Shown: positions 1-12,659, numbered from the stretch's first letter. The stretch is DNA of 64,000 bases from Ostrinia nubilalis (GCF_963855985.1 NW_026973566.1:4378501-4442500), one strand, 5' to 3'. Translations and numbers: made by a program. The notes: a model not told the origin generated them from the sequence alone.

Positions 1-124
1 CCGGAAAAGGACGTGGGATAGTTTTTATGCCAGTTTTTGAAACAGGAAGGCGCTCTTATATTTTCTTCTGTGACAGACAAAATTTTACGCAGACAAAGCC
101 GTGGGTAAAAACTAAGTTAAAGCT

Positions 125-275
125 AAAGGTATGCTATTCTCATGTATAAAAAATATTATCTTCTGTAAAGTTTACTAAAAATCCGTTTAGTAGTTTTTAA
201 ATACGTGAAAGAGTATCAAACATCCATACTCACAAACTTTGACATTTATAATATTAGTAGGTAGGACGCTAAAAC
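125..275 (+). repeat. Tail of a Lepidoptera-type dispersed repeat
   Basis: The stretch holds the pattern 'AAATCCGTTTAGTAGTTTTT ... GTGAAAGAGTATCAAACATCC ... CATTTATAATATTAGTAGG'. The same pattern recurs at 23047-23262 in this window, with a fuller head there. I recognise it as a very common lepidopteran interspersed repeat, but I cannot assign its class with certainty. Confidence 0.6.
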
Positions 276-324
276 TGCATAATTTTAAATTAATCACAAT
301 ATTCAACACTTGCTCAGTGATTCA

Positions 325-520
325 ACTAGCGGCCGCCCGCGACTTCGTATGCGTGGAGTCCGTTTTACCCCCTTATGTGTGGAATTTCGTAAAATCCTAT
401 TATATCCTTTGTATTATTTCATATCCTTAAATAAATAGTTAAATAAAATCCGGTCTTGGCAGATGTCTACACTCGATAAGGATCCTACCTGCCAAATTTC
501 AAGTTTGTAGGTGTCAGTAT
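325..520 (-). mobile_element. Helitron-type fragment (CTAG end)
   Basis: It begins CTAGCGGCCGCCCGCGACTT, the reverse complement of a Helitron 3' end (GC-rich hairpin followed by CTAG). It continues with the 'GTTTTACCCCCTT' segment seen in the copies at 17775 and 52051. The inner part is degenerate. The TC terminus is not visible. Confidence 0.5.
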
Positions 521-654
521 CGGCACCAACACCTTATTTTTTTCGTTATCTAAATGGTAATTATTATTTAACAAACGGTTAGGTATTCAGTTTGGCAATT
601 TGGCATTTAGTCAGGTACTTCCAGTATTTAAAAAATTTTTTGGCTTTTAAATCA

Positions 655-800
655 TGTTTGCCAGGGGGGACAACAGTCCTCAAATCATTGATTAAAAATC
701 TAGTCCTGTTGTCTCCCCTAGCCAGGGGGGACAACAGGATTTCGAAATCCTGTTGGCTCCCCCAGGGGGGCCAACCAGGGGGGACAACAGGACTGCACCA
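655..800. repeat. G-rich inverted/direct repeat cluster
   Basis: Three units of about 16 bp reading CCAGGGGGGACAACAG (near 660, 721 and 776) alternate with inverted forms such as CTGTTGTCTCCCC and CTGTTGGCTCCCC. The block therefore has several G5-G6 tracts on one strand and can fold into nested hairpins. It sits just upstream of the surviving gypsy reverse transcriptase. Confidence 0.75.
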
Positions 801-3093
801 AAAAGATTTAGGATTCACAAGTATAACTGAGATGGTAATAGAGCTAGAAGACACACAACCAATTGTCTATCGCCCATACCGACTGTCACTCTCGGAACGC
901 GCATTGGTGAGGGATATGGTTCAAGAAATGCTTGATAGTGGAATTACTAGGGAATCATCTTCTCCTTATGCGAGTCCTATAGTCCTGGTACAAAAGAAAA
1001 CGGGGGAAAAAAAGATTATGCGTTGACTATAGGGCATTAAATAGAAAAACAAAAAAGGGTCATTACCCTTTACCTCGAGTAGAAGACCAGTTAGACCGAT
1101 TATCCGGTAACACTCTTTTCACATCCCTTGACCTGGCTTCTGGGTATTATCAAATACCTATTTCGGAAAACCGCCTTTGTAACACCTGATGGCCAATTTG
1201 AATATAATCGCATGCCTTTTGGGTTGGTCAATGCACCATCGGTTTTCCAAAGAACCATAAACAAGATATTGCAGGAGGCCAAAATTAAGTATGCGATCGT
1301 CTATATGGATGACATTCTCATTCCTTCCAAAGATTTCAACGAAGGCCTACAAAGGTTGGAAGAAGTTCTCAGGCTTCTCGAAAAATGAGGGCTAACACTA
1401 AAACTCAACAAATGTCATTTCTTTCAAAGTAAACTTGACTTTCTTGGCTTTGAGGTCAGTGCTGACGGGATTCGCCCAGGGTCAATAAAAACAGAGGCCG
1501 TGTCAAAGTTTCCCGTTCCAGGCAATCAACATGAGCTAAGACAATTCTTGGGATTGTCGGGCTTCTTTCGGCGTTTTATTAAAGGCTATGCAGTTATTAC
1601 ATCCCCACTCAGCGATCTATTAAAAAAAGAATATTACGTGGTCATGGGGTGATCCTCAAAAAGAAGCCCTTAATAAAATTAAAGATTTGTTGACCCAACG
1701 CCCTTTGTCATCTTTATACAATCCCGACGCTGCTACTTAGCTGCATACAGATGCTAGCAAAGAGGGCCTTGCAGGCATTTTACTGCAATCTAACGCTAAT
1801 GGCATTTTTCAACCAGTCTCTTACTTCAGTCGCAAGACTACACCAGATGAACGTAAATTACACTCATATGAACTAGAAACTTTGGCTGTTATTGCCTCAC
1901 TAAACATATTTCGTGTCTACTTGGTAGGGATACCCTTTCAAATCCTCACTGATTGCAACGCTTTGAGATATACGCTTACTAAACGAGACATAGTTCCACG
2001 AGTGGCTCGTTGGTGGGTCCAGCTTCAAGAATACGATTGTTCTGTGGAATACAGACCCGGATCACGAATGGCTCACGTCGACGCAGTCAGTCGCAACCCG
2101 GTTGGACGTAGCCAACCTGAGACCCATGTACTTGATTCGTTTGCATTAGAAGAACTTGGACAGGACTGGATTAGTACTGTACAATGCGCAGACGAAGACG
2201 AAAAAGTCAGTATCCCTTTTCATACCGTCCATGCAGACCATCATGGACCATTCATAAAAGCAAAAGAGGAAATTGTTACTTATTGGTAATAATCGACGGG
2301 TTCACTAAATACGTTAATATAACTCCAGTTAAAAACACCAAATCGGTAACGTCTATCAGAGTTAGAAAAGAACATATTAGTTACTTTGGTGTGCACAAGT
2401 AAAACGTTCAAAGAATTCGTCACCTTATATGGTATCAAACATATTGAAAATGCGGTTGCGACTCCCCGTGCGAACGGTCAAGTAGAGAGGTTTAATAGAA
2501 CCATCCCCGATGCCTTGTCCACTTCATCTCACGGTGGAGACAGCAAAGATTAGGACGAACACATCTCAGACGTTCAGGTGGGCTTGAATACAATGATGAA
2601 CAAGACTACCCAAAAAAGTCCATCTGAGCTTCTGTTTGGGTTCAATATTACCAGTCGATCTCAGGGTATATTAAATGACGTTATCACTGATACAACTAAT
2701 GTTACTAGTCCGGAAGAATTAGTAGACGTACGTGAAAATGTCAGTTAGAAAATTAAAGAACCACGGGCAAAAGACGCTGAAAGATTTAATAAATCTCGGA
2801 AAATAGGAACACGTTATTCAGAGGGTGACCTAGTCAGAGTCGAACGTCAGGTGCCTCATGATGGGCAATCGCAAAAATTAGTTAATAAATATCAAGGACC
2901 ATATCGTATAGTAAAAGTGCTCCCGAATGATAGATATCTCATAGAAGATACCGATCTTACTCGTAAACAAGGTAGACGATACGAAAATGTAGTAGCTTTA
3001 GATAAAATACAACCATGGATGACTTTTAATAGAAATATTGATTCGGATGACAATGAAAATGAGGAAAATGAAATTGACAATGTTAATAATTAA
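790..3093 (+). pseudogene. Decayed Ty3/gypsy retrotransposon pol
   Basis: The fragments give the Ty3/gypsy domain order. The RT N-terminus lies at about 820-1026 (ITRESSSPYASPIVLVQKK). The RT core at 1128-1388 has MPFGLVNAPSVFQ and the catalytic YMDDIL. RNase H covers about 1740-2100 (HTDASKEGLAGILLQS). The integrase catalytic core starts near 2225 (HADHHGPF) and continues as degenerate fragments to about 2700. A basic C-terminal tail runs at 2851-3093. Frame changes and stops (for example near 1024, 1388, 1738, 2289 and 2400) break the reading frame. RNase H passes almost directly into the integrase core, so the HHCC zinc-binding domain appears deleted. No gag or protease is seen. It is non-functional. 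Confidence 0.9.
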
Positions 3094-3780
3094 ATAAAAT
3101 TTTAATTTAACTGTATGGATGTAATGTAAATAATTTGTATAATTAATAAATAATATTATGTACGATGTATGATAGATTAGTAGTAGTTAGTAAGTAGGTA
3201 GATTAATTTTGTGAGATAATAATATTGATTTTTCACATTGTAAGATTAATGAATCATATTGTATATTAAATATTGTAAGTAAATATAATTAATATAGCAA
3301 ATAAGAATGATTAAAGCGAAGGGACTCGCTTTGAACAGGATGGCCGAGTTGTAAGCAATATCCGTAATAATCATAATTAATAATCATCATCAAATATTAA
3401 TTCATCATTTATTTATTTAAATTACACTGTATTATATTTTTCAAGTTAATTAATTACTTAAATAACCACTCGGTTGACTATTTTTATCTGCTCAGATCGA
3501 TTACGTCACAACCGGTCACGCCACCCGGCTTGAGAGCGAGCCGTGATCATTGCGCGGGGCAAGCACTACGGCATGCTGTTCAAAGCCTCCGCCTGGAGCA
3601 GTCGTCTACTAAGCACACTGTGACTATGCCCATTTGTACTGTGACCTATCTATAATTATTGTCGTGTAATTAGTTAAAATAGTTAAAATTGTAATTTAAT
3701 AAACTGTTATTGTGAAGTTTACGCAAATAAACGAAGATTACTCCAACGCTGTGGTTTCACTTCTGAAACGATCCTATAAA
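3094..3780 (+). other. 3' region and probable LTR of the gypsy element
   Basis: No reading frame is supported here. The AT-rich stretch directly follows pol. It contains a GC-richer block (about 3310-3360 and 3500-3640) and AATAAA-like signals near 3700 (TTTAATAAACTG), as expected of a 3' LTR. No matching 5' LTR lies in the window, so exact LTR ends cannot be set. Confidence 0.4.
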
Positions 3781-6002
3781 TGAAATGTACGTAATACGTG
3801 TAGGTTACCTCCTGTTTACATCAATGCTACCTATAAAACGAGACAAGATAGTGTATTGTCAAGAAATTATGATAATCTGATTGGGTATATTATAATCTTA
3901 AATAATAAATAAAGCAAGTAGTGAATTGCTAATATAGAATAATAAACAAAACAATTAGTGAATTGCTAATATGGAATAATAAACAAAGCAAGTAGTGAAT
4001 TGCTAAAATGGAATAATATATATATAACAAACTTCATTTTAACACCAATTTCACGTACGTGTGAGGGCGCGTGCTCGATTCCCGCCCGCACTGAAATTAA
4101 GTAATTAGTGATAAATAATGAACTCAGAGATTAGTAATAACACCAAGTATCAGTGTATTGTTAAAGAGTTTTAGTACAAAGTATCAGTCTGTTATTAAAG
4201 AGTTCCATACAACGACACGAGACAAGATAATAATTTATTGTTACGTAGAAAATATTCAAAAAGGAAAGTTGTGAAATTCATAACTGGTCTTAAAGTATAT
4301 TCTATCCTCCTGGTATCGTTGTGTGTTTGAGTTTCATGAAATAATTGCACCATAATATACCTAGGTTTATTATGGTGGCTGAAAATGATAGATTTATTAT
4401 AGTAAAGTATATAGATTTATTTATTTACTTTAAATGCTTTAAAATTTAGCTTACAGATAAATCCTAAGCGCTCACATTGCCAATTTGAAATTACATATTC
4501 ATATTCATTTAATTATTTGCACACTAAGCGTTTAAAAAGGTCTTAAAACTAAATCTGTACCAACATCAAATATTAGTAAGTACATACTTATATCTATTTA
4601 AGGTTAGTAGACAAAAAATTATCATAATTTACTAAAAAAAAAAAAAAGAGGCAAGTTGTGAATTGTCAGAGACTAGCTATGAACCGTCAGAAAGGAAAAC
4701 AATATCTCACACAGTACAAACAGCTGTTTGAGTTGGTCTCGGTTTTCTTTTTGAAATTGTGATGTGATGATTATGATTGATAAAGACTTATGTGGTAACC
4801 ATTAAGTTTGACGTAGCCTAGAATATCTATTATAAAAAATAAAAATAAAAAATGGACGCGACTTCCATTGAAAATTTACAAGGTACCTACTGTATCACGC
4901 GCACAAGTGATAGGTTGACATCTGATCTCTGTCTAATTAGAAGTAATATGGTAGACGTCAGCAGTGTGACGGTGAGCCAGTGAATCGTGCATACGGCACT
5001 CATTAAGGTAGTATAGAAGTACAGCGTCAATCATCAATTTCTCGATATTGCAACCAATCTGTGCTTGATTCGGAGTACAATTAAGAATCGGTATTGTCAG
5101 ACAAACCAAAGTAAAAAATATAAAATAAATGTCGTTTACCTACCTAGATGCCACTAAAAAAAAAAAACAATCGGAACACCTGTTTACTGTGTCAAATGTG
5201 AACTAGAGGACGGTACACAAAAGTCGTACTCCATTTTGGAAAAGTCAAACCAAATTGTTTATGCAGTTGACACAGCGCTGAACCTATCGTTGGTCAGATG
5301 TAGATATTATAGCGTCTGACAAATATGGTGATTGCATTGAATTTTAAGACATCAAATTATTCTTCTTCTTGTTGTGTCCACAACAAATCTATACAGTGTC
5401 AGCCCGGAGCTCCGCTTCAGAAGTGGTGTTGTCGGTAGTATACATTGAATCTTCCCGCGTGCAGTTAATTGGGCGCGCGGGGCGCAACATCATGTGTTCC
5501 ATCGCCTGGGGAACACAGCCACATTTTCACTCCAAGTTTGAGCCATCCAGGAATCTTATTATTATCCGATGGGAAGTTATTCCTTGGCACTTTGCCGTAT
5601 TCCTTGAGTTTATGTATGCAACATCTTATTTCACATCACAGCATTTTGTCACAGTCACAGCACAAATACATTTCACATTGTTTCAAGAAAGAAAGAAAAC
5701 TGTTGTAACTTTAATAACACGTCTAAAGCTGGCAAGCAACTAAATCGCTGATATTTTATGGATCATACCTACCTAAGTAGTGTAGCGTTCTATAATTTGT
5801 ATAAATTGCCTCAATAGTTAGCACCAATCAATCACCAAGGGTACATTATCAAAGGTACAAAGGCGTATAAAAGGCAGGGTTGTAATAGTCATCTTGCATA
5901 GCCAGAGATAAAGCCAATATTATGTATTAGCCATCATGTGTAACGATTATAAACAAGCGATCAACGTTGTAAATCAAAATTGCTAGTCGTGGAAGGACGT
6001 AA
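3781..6002 (+). repeat. Interspersed repeat X, copy 1
   Basis: This 2.2-kb stretch is closely similar to 21336-21440 followed by 37820-39707 and 51472-51635, which together form a second, interrupted copy. It contains no credible gene: the short frames around 5369-5743 also occur in the other copy, but broken. It is bounded on the right by the TA-flanked element at 6005. I do not recognise the family. Copy 1 supplies the unoccupied reference sequence for the Polinton and LINE insertions in copy 2. Confidence 0.8.
3895..4030 (+). repeat. Short tandem repeats, about 35-bp unit
   Basis: Units of the type AATAATAAACAAAGCAAGTA followed by GTGAATTGCTAATATGG repeat about three to four times with small changes. 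The same array occurs at 37845-37935 in copy 2 of repeat X, so it is part of X. Confidence 0.75.
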
Positions 6003-6238
6003 TACAGTGTGAGTCACGTTAAAGTGTACATATGAAAATAGATGAAACTAGACCTATTTTTATCGACAAAAAAGAGATCAAAAATTTTTCGAGATTTTTT
6101 TTTAATTTTTTATACAATTTTTTTTCTTCCAATTACTTATTGTAAAGAAAACGTAATAACTTTTAAATTAAGCGGTATATCCTGATAAAATAAAAACAGT
6201 AATAATGCTAAATAACAGGCGATACTAAAAAAATAGTA

Positions 6239-6531
6239 CAAGTTTTACAAAACAATAAAACTTGTATTATTGAGCAGAGACGATGCACAGCATCTGGTGA
6301 GAGATGCGTCTACTTCCGGTGTAGTTTTTTACCATTTTATACCCTAAATGACGTCATTTCCGCAATTATTTAATAGGAATTGATTTGACTTACTTCCGTT
6401 TGCCGCCATTTTAGTCACCTGGGGGCGAGCTTGCTCGGAGTTCTTCATAGAGAGCTCACCAGGAGGCCTTCTTGGGATGCTGTGCATCGTCTCTGCTCAA
6501 TAATACAAGTTTTATTGTTTTGTAAAACTTG
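6239..6531. mobile_element. MITE with 60-bp inverted termini
   Basis: The ends are inverted repeats starting CAAGTTTTACAAAACAATAA and extending about 60 bp, flanked by TA on both sides. Its interior (about 6275-6445) is an inverted copy of the right end of the neighbouring element at 9558-9725, so the two are related. There is no coding capacity. Confidence 0.8.
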
Positions 6532-6536
6532 TACTA

Positions 6537-9500
6537 TTATTCGGCATGTGACGATGCACAGCATCTGGTGAGAGACTTGTTTATTAGCTCCTGGTGACTA
6601 CTTACCAATGGCGCTATGTGATGAAAGTTTTCGAGTTTCTGTAACAGAACTAGATTAGAACATGATTAATTTCAGGGTATTAACATGTTTTGTTCTAAAT
6701 GCCCAGTGAGAGCAGCACTAGTATCACAAAGTAGGAGGGCTTGTACTTTTGTATGTTTGAAATGAATAAACTGGAAAGCTACTGAACTGAATTCAGAAAT
6801 TCTTTCCTCATTAAAATGCAGATTGAGTGTGTATTGATATAATTTGCCCGCATGGCAGTAAGATTCATGCGAGTCATCAACATAAGTTTATAATACAGGC
6901 GTACGATGTGATTGAAGAGTATCCAACATGCTTTAGATCTGTTGATTGAAAGTTATTAATTAAATAATATGTTATTTGGTGTATCGGTCGTAGATCAGTT
7001 AATAAAAGTGTCTACCTTATAATATTGCTATTATTGTTCTGCCTACGCCAATATCTCATCAAATAATTTCATCTATGGCTAAATATCAACCCAAATTAAA
7101 GATGCCACAACGAAGTCAACAATGCCAGGAGAGGTTTTAAATCCAACAACCTTTATACTGTTTTTATTCATGTAGATTCCTAGTATTACTTGGTGTTGAA
7201 AAATAAATAAATTAATAATGTGTTATTAAATTCCGCTGTTCGCCTCTGCTCGCCTGATTCCAGTAACTTACGCAACCGTAGCAAGGGCATAACTGTGTTG
7301 TTTTTTGGGATTTGCTTTCATTTTTCCCAGTTGTTTGTATGATGCCGTAACGGTGCCGAACTTACTCGTAGGTCAAGGTTTATTAACTTAATCTTGAAAT
7401 TATTCAGGTGAGACTATGTTTTGTCATGTCAGCAGCTGATGTAGATGGTAGGAGAAAAATATTCATAAGCTAGTCTGCGAGAAGCCTCGTAAAGGTCACA
7501 TTTTAGATACCTACTGTTGGGTTTAAGGCCTTTATCAGGAAGTGAAATTGGTTAAGCTTTTATGCTTAGTAAGAAAATTAAAGTTACTTATCTTTAATAT
7601 AGTTTTAGATTAGTAATACCAGCCCCCCTATATAAGTAGCACTTTTTGATCGAATCGAAAATTGGATACGTTATAACTTCATATAGAAAAATGAAGGCTA
7701 ATCGACCATCCTTCGACTGGTTTGCGATTTTAAAGTGAATTTTGTTGAGACCCACAGGGCATAAAGGTAGTAGAAGAGTAAATAAATGATTTAGTCTAGC
7801 AGATAAATCTTGCTGTCGAGCTTCAAGAGGTAAGTATATAGCTACGACTGTTTTCCTTAGGCCATTAGTTTAACCACCAAGGCCAGGTTATTTTATAAGT
7901 TTTTAAAGTGGATTTTTGCCAGGTATGTTTTAGGAACGATACCTTATTACCCCCAACTCAACATACTAAAAAATTACATGTTACCTGATCCTGACGTGGA
8001 GATCACCATGTGGTAAGAACATGTTGGAGATTCTGTATTTTGAGGGTCGGCCTCGAGCCCTGCTAAGAAAAGCCAGAAAGGTCACTTCGAGGTGCTAAGC
8101 AGGTACCTTTTGCTGTGGTGAGAAACGGGACAGCAAAGATTTAGCCTAGTTTACCACCATAGCCACCCTGTTTGAAGTCGTTGCAAAGGCTGCTGGTGAA
8201 TCTCTGTGGGGTCTCTGGATATCCAGTTTCCCGAACTTTTGGAATATTTACCTTTGGATCTGAACCCAGGAGATGCCACTAAGTAGGTTGTTTTCCCCGT
8301 AAGTCGACCTAGATCGTCAGATAAAATTGATTGAATCGACCTGGGAGATAATATTTTACGCTGTCAGAGCTATTTTTACCCGACTGAACCGGAAGGAGGT
8401 GATGTTTTTCAAGTTGAAAAGTTAGTGAGATAGTTCCAATAGAGGCTCTGAATGTGCCCCTTCCTCCCTTAGTTTCGAGTATAGGCTATGCTTTGATTGT
8501 CCGATAGCAAAATTAGTGAACGCACATGAAATGAATGAAAGAATGAGAAATCCCCCATCGCTGAATATGATTTCTGATATTTTGTAGACATCCAGATGGT
8601 TGTTAAGAGATGCTGAGCTGGAGTCTTGTGTATTGGATTGGTTGTGTGGGGTCGAGTTGTGATGAGCCCTCACTGGAGATCAAGCTTACCATTATAGGCA
8701 CTTGTCGAGTCGTATAGATTTCGTATTTACCGACAAAACCCTTAGAGATGACGACTTGTTGAACCTGAGTTCACGTAATTGACAAGGTTTAAAGTGTTCC
8801 AGAAGATAAAATTTTACACACTAACCTTCCGTTCTAGTAGTTGCTGTCTCGTCTGGTTTGTCAAAGGTGACGAGGTTTAGTAAGTAGTTTGTGATTGTAT
8901 CAATGTTTTTCGGTATGCAGTAGAGAACGAGAGATTGATAATTTTAGGGTACCTTGACAAGACATGCGGAGAGGCCGGCGGTGTCTCTGTGATCGGTATC
9001 TGCATCCAGATTTAGAATTTAGCATTCAACTACTTCAGATCAGATCAATACTTACGTAATTGTATCTACTGATTAGGACGTTTAATAGAATAGGTTGTTT
9101 GGTCTGTCCTTCTTGCGAAGGGATATTGTGAGGAGCAGGCTCATGCTGAGCGGTGCCTTATCTGGTAATTTCAGCACCTGGTTTAACAGGATTTCGGTTT
9201 ATTTGGTCAGCGTTAGACAGTCAAGAGTGTTAAAACGCTGAATAAAGCACGGCGTTGAAGGGACAAGCACCGGCTTGGAGGTGAATGGCAGACGCATCCC
9301 TGGAACCATTGTCAGGTAACAGGTTGACCTCCGCAGTCTGATGACGCCTGCCACTGCCTAAGATACGCTCAAAGGCAGCCTCCGTAGAATTTGCTGAGTG
9401 GAAAGTCACTTGACTTTGCTATTCTTATTTGGTCAGCGCTAGACAGTCAAAAGTGTTAAGACGCTGAATAAAGCACGGCGTTGCAGGTGCAGGGGCAAGC

Positions 9501-9738
9501 ACCGGCTTGGAGGTGAATGGCAGACGCATCCCTGGAACCATTGTCAGGTAACAGGTTGAAGAACTCCGAGCAAGCTCGCCCCCAGGTGACTAAAATGGCG
9601 GCAAACGGAAGTAAGTCAAATCAATTCCTATTAAATAATTGCGGAAATGACGTCATTTAGGGTATAAAATGGTAAAAAACTACACCGGAAGTAGACGCAT
9701 CTCTCACCAGATGCTGTGCATCGTCACATGCCGAATAA
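6537..9738. mobile_element. Non-autonomous TA-flanked element, 3.2 kb
   Basis: The inverted termini start TTATTCGGCATGTGACGATG and are flanked by TA. They run at least 40 bp, through CACAGCATCTGGTGAGAGA. Across the 3.2-kb interior I see no transposase and no other credible gene; the one 83-codon frame near 8422 shows no recognisable features. The interior carries the direct repeat described separately and may hold captured non-coding DNA. Confidence 0.75.
9198..9558 (+). repeat. Direct repeat pair, about 130 bp
   Basis: The segment starting TTATTTGGTCAGCG and ending GTCAGGTAACAGGTTGA (9198-9328) recurs with few changes at 9427-9558. About 100 bp of unrelated sequence separates the copies. 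Both lie inside the 3.2-kb TA-flanked element. Confidence 0.85.
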
Positions 9739-10694
9739 TACATAAAATACACAAAAAAGGCCAACAAATAATAAAAAATGATACTTTTTGAATAAAATCT
9801 GCTTTTAAATTCGTGTTTTTTTGGTTATTTGATAAATTTCTCCAAAAAATGCCCCTATAACCGGTGGTTTTTATTACTTTGTATTATTCTCTATCGTATT
9901 ACCTTCGTAAAACCAAAAATCGCATGTCTCTATCCCTATCACAACGTTTGCAATGATCGTTTGAACTAAGCCTCTCCGGGCGCGCCATTCAAAGCTTCGT
10001 TAACAACGAAACTGAAAATGGCTCTAGATTTGTAATTTTGATAAAGACAAGTTAGATTTCAAATAAAAACAAAAGATTTCGAAGTAAAATAAACATTTTA
10101 GTTAAAATTAAAATTGTCTCTACCTGTAGCGGAGAATAATGTTGTGGCAGGCCTTTGTTCAAACGATCATAGCAAATGTTGTGATAGTGATAGAGACATG
10201 CGATTTTTGGTTTCACAAAGATAATACGATAGAGAATAATAAAAAGTAATAAAAACCACCTGTTATAGGGGCATTTTTTGGAGAAATTTATCAAATAACC
10301 AAAAAAACACGAATTTAAAAGCAGATTTTTTTCAAAAAGTATCATTTTTTTTTATTTGTTGTCATTTTTTGTATAATTTATGTATTTTTTTAGTACCGCC
10401 TGTTATCTAGCATTATTACTGTTTTTATTTTATCAGGATATACCGCTTAGTTTAAAAGTTATTACGTTTTCTTTACAATAAGTAATAGGAAGAAAAAAAA
10501 TTCTATAATTTTTTTTTAAAAAATCTCAAAAATTTTTTGACCTCTTTTTTGTCGATAAAAATAGGTCTAGTTTCATCTATTTTCATATGTACACTTTAAC
10601 GTGACTCACACTGTATATGTGGGAATAAAAAAGGGGTGGAAATTAATTATGAAATGTTTGTATAATCTATATATATATATATATACACACGCGA

Positions 10695-10830
10695 TTGGAA
10701 AGGAAATGCTGAGTGGAAGCCTTTTTGGTATTATTTCCAAATTAATTTATACGCTGTCCAAATTTATAATTTTAATGTGCCAAATAAATGTACCTTTATT
10801 ATTTCTTCTCAATTTCTTACATTATAGGTA
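10695..10830 (+). repeat. LINE 3'-end fragment
   Basis: The phrase ATGCTGAGTGGAAGCC and the ending GTGCCAAATAAATGTA match the 3' end of the LINE at 14554-17045 (its 16920-17020). This is a short 5'-truncated relic without a reading frame. Confidence 0.7.
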
Positions 10831-11309
10831 AGAATAAAGAAGTCAATATAACTGAGAAATGTGATCAGCCTTGTCAGCAAATCAAATTAACCCACTTGTT
10901 ACTAGCGTTCTTCTAAAACAGCGCTAGTTTTTACATAAATATTCTTACTAATGTGGGTAGTGTAAACAATTATTATATGCAACATTTGATAGATGAGGTG
11001 TGTCGCAGTACTGTCCAAGTCTTATAAGTACACTGACATAAATAACTATAAAGTTTTGGAGCGATTGTTTTGAGATAAATTTACCATGACTGATTTAAGG
11101 TAAGTGATAGAAAAAGTGAATTCTGTAACAAGTGGGTTAAGTCAAATCTAATCAAATGTTTTATTAGCAGAACCAATGTCACTATAATACAGGTATCCAG
11201 TATCTGAGTCAGTTTCAATAATAATGTTCTACCGCGGATGGTACCGGTAGACATATTATAATATACAGACAAACTATACAGACATTCGTACACTTAGCCT
11301 AAAAAAAAA
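10831..11309. other. AT-rich non-coding stretch
   Basis: I see no gene or named repeat here. A near-repeat of the phrase 'ACAAGTGGGTTAA' and its reverse complement (near 10890 and 11130) hints at an old inverted duplication, but the arms are too diverged to call. Confidence 0.4.
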
Positions 11310-11455
11310 ATACCTATACCTATCCTATGTGAATATTATGTTGCTATGCCCAATTATTGACGTTCATAAGTGCCACTTGTGGTCTAAACTGAATAAATAT
11401 TTTTTGATTTTGATTTTTTGATTTTGATTTTTGATTTTGATTTTAATACAATATT
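11310..11455 (+). repeat. LINE 3' tail with TTTTGATT repeats
   Basis: The sequence CTGAATAAATATTTTTTGAT followed by repeated TTTTGATTTTGA is the kind of 3' end left by 5'-truncated non-LTR retrotransposons: AATAAA, then a simple-repeat tail. No coding part remains. Confidence 0.55.
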
Positions 11456-11604
11456 ACATTATTACGAAAAAAAAAAGATTGCTGTTCATTTAATTTTTCC
11501 CTGTAAAAATTTGAGAACGGCTGCACTAATTTGGATGCTTTTGGTTTTGATATGTTTGACATAGTCTAGTGACGCCTTAAATGGGAAAACAATATGGGTC
11601 TAGA

Positions 11605-11762
11605 ACCAGTGATGATTCGATGAAAATCGAAGTGCACTCGGTGCCGTTGGTGGTTTGGAAAACCAATCACTACCAAAATGGTTATAAAACCTGTAATGTT
11701 TGATGAAAATTGAAAGGCACGCGGTGCCGGTGGTCGAAAATCAAACGCTACCAAAATGGTAT
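11605..11762 (+). repeat. Two degenerate 80-bp direct repeats
   Basis: Copies at about 11608-11690 and 11695-11762 share GATGAAAATCGAA / GATGAAAATTGAA, 'CGGTGCCG' and 'CTACCAAAATGGT'. The surrounding 11456-12090 holds nothing else I can identify. Confidence 0.6.
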
Positions 11763-12094
11763 TACATAATAATACAATATAATATTATATAGCGTGACAG
11801 ATCATTTTAGTTTCGAAAAGAATGGACATTTATAACTTCAAGTCTCATATATCATAGATCTAATAAAAAAAATGCATATAACAACGATAGGAATTCATTA
11901 ACTCGGTAGCATACAAATAATGAACGATGAAAATAATTGTGTAATTATTCAACAGCGTTGTTATTCACTCGTAAGTGTCATTTATTGAGAAATTCAACAG
12001 CATTATTGAAACCTTGTCAGCAAGCCCGTCAGTGAGACAGTAGCTTCACAGTTCATATTAAAAAGCCTTATTTCATGGCAAAATAAAGACAAGT

Positions 12095-12370
12095 CTATAA
12101 AAAAGTGGAAAAAGTACCTACACATTTCAGATTACATAAGATTAACTTGTGGGAGTAGTGAACACACTATATTTTGTGCCACAAACTGTATAAAGGTAAA
12201 TGATCCGAATATTATAACTATCTTTGCTCGCATATATGTATAAAATACTAGTAAAGCCTTTAAAAGCGAACCACAGAGGTGACTGAGGTTCTTGCGCTGC
12301 TTCTTAATTCTCAGCACTGGCCCACTTACTGTTCCGAAGCAGTGGTAGATGAAACTTTATTTTTATTGTA
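12095..12370 (+). repeat. Degenerate CR1-like LINE 3' fragment
   Basis: The block GACTGAGGTTCTTGCGCTGC, then CAGCACTGGCCCA and GAAGCAGTGGTAG, matches 45410-45480, the 3' UTR of the full-length LINE in this window. The upstream part is more diverged. No frame survives. Confidence 0.7.
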
Positions 12371-12659
12371 TTTTAATTAGATCAGCTGAGTTAGGATGCG
12401 CACCCTGAAGGAATCTTTCCATGATTTTGGACAACAGACGTATGGGCCTATCATTAAAAGTTTATAAAAAGTTTATCATGGCGCGCATCCTAGGTCTACA
12501 CTAAGGAAATTAAAATTGTAAGAAAAATAATTGACATATTAATTTGAGATACCTACCTATCTTGTGGGAAATTCGTGATGTAATAGGTAGACACACCTAC
12601 TATTTATTAACTTATTAATTTGAGGTCAAATAATAATGTTTTGTGATGTTCGAGTCTAA

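Larger units (their letters stand above)
6005..10613. mobile_element. Palindromic TA-flanked DNA transposon A (split)
   Basis: The termini are perfect inverted repeats beginning CAGTGTGAGTCACGTTAAAG, each flanked by TA, as in Tc1/mariner-type elements. The left arm is 6005-6238 continued at 9739-9965. The right arm is about 10140-10613. Removing the two insertions (6239-6531 and 6537-9738) leaves about 1.1 kb that is nearly fully palindromic around a short centre at about 9970-10140. No transposase frame is visible, so it is non-autonomous. Confidence 0.85.

Noticed and set aside
3895..4030. CRISPR-like array
   Set aside because: The units are contiguous degenerate tandem repeats without distinct spacers, in a eukaryotic repeat.
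5369..5743. 124-codon frame in repeat X
   Set aside because: The second copy of X (39431-39655) has the same region with indels that break the frame, and no domain is recognisable.
8422..8673. 83-codon minus-strand frame in the 3.2-kb TA element
   Set aside because: There is no transposase motif, no partner exon and ordinary chance length for this composition.
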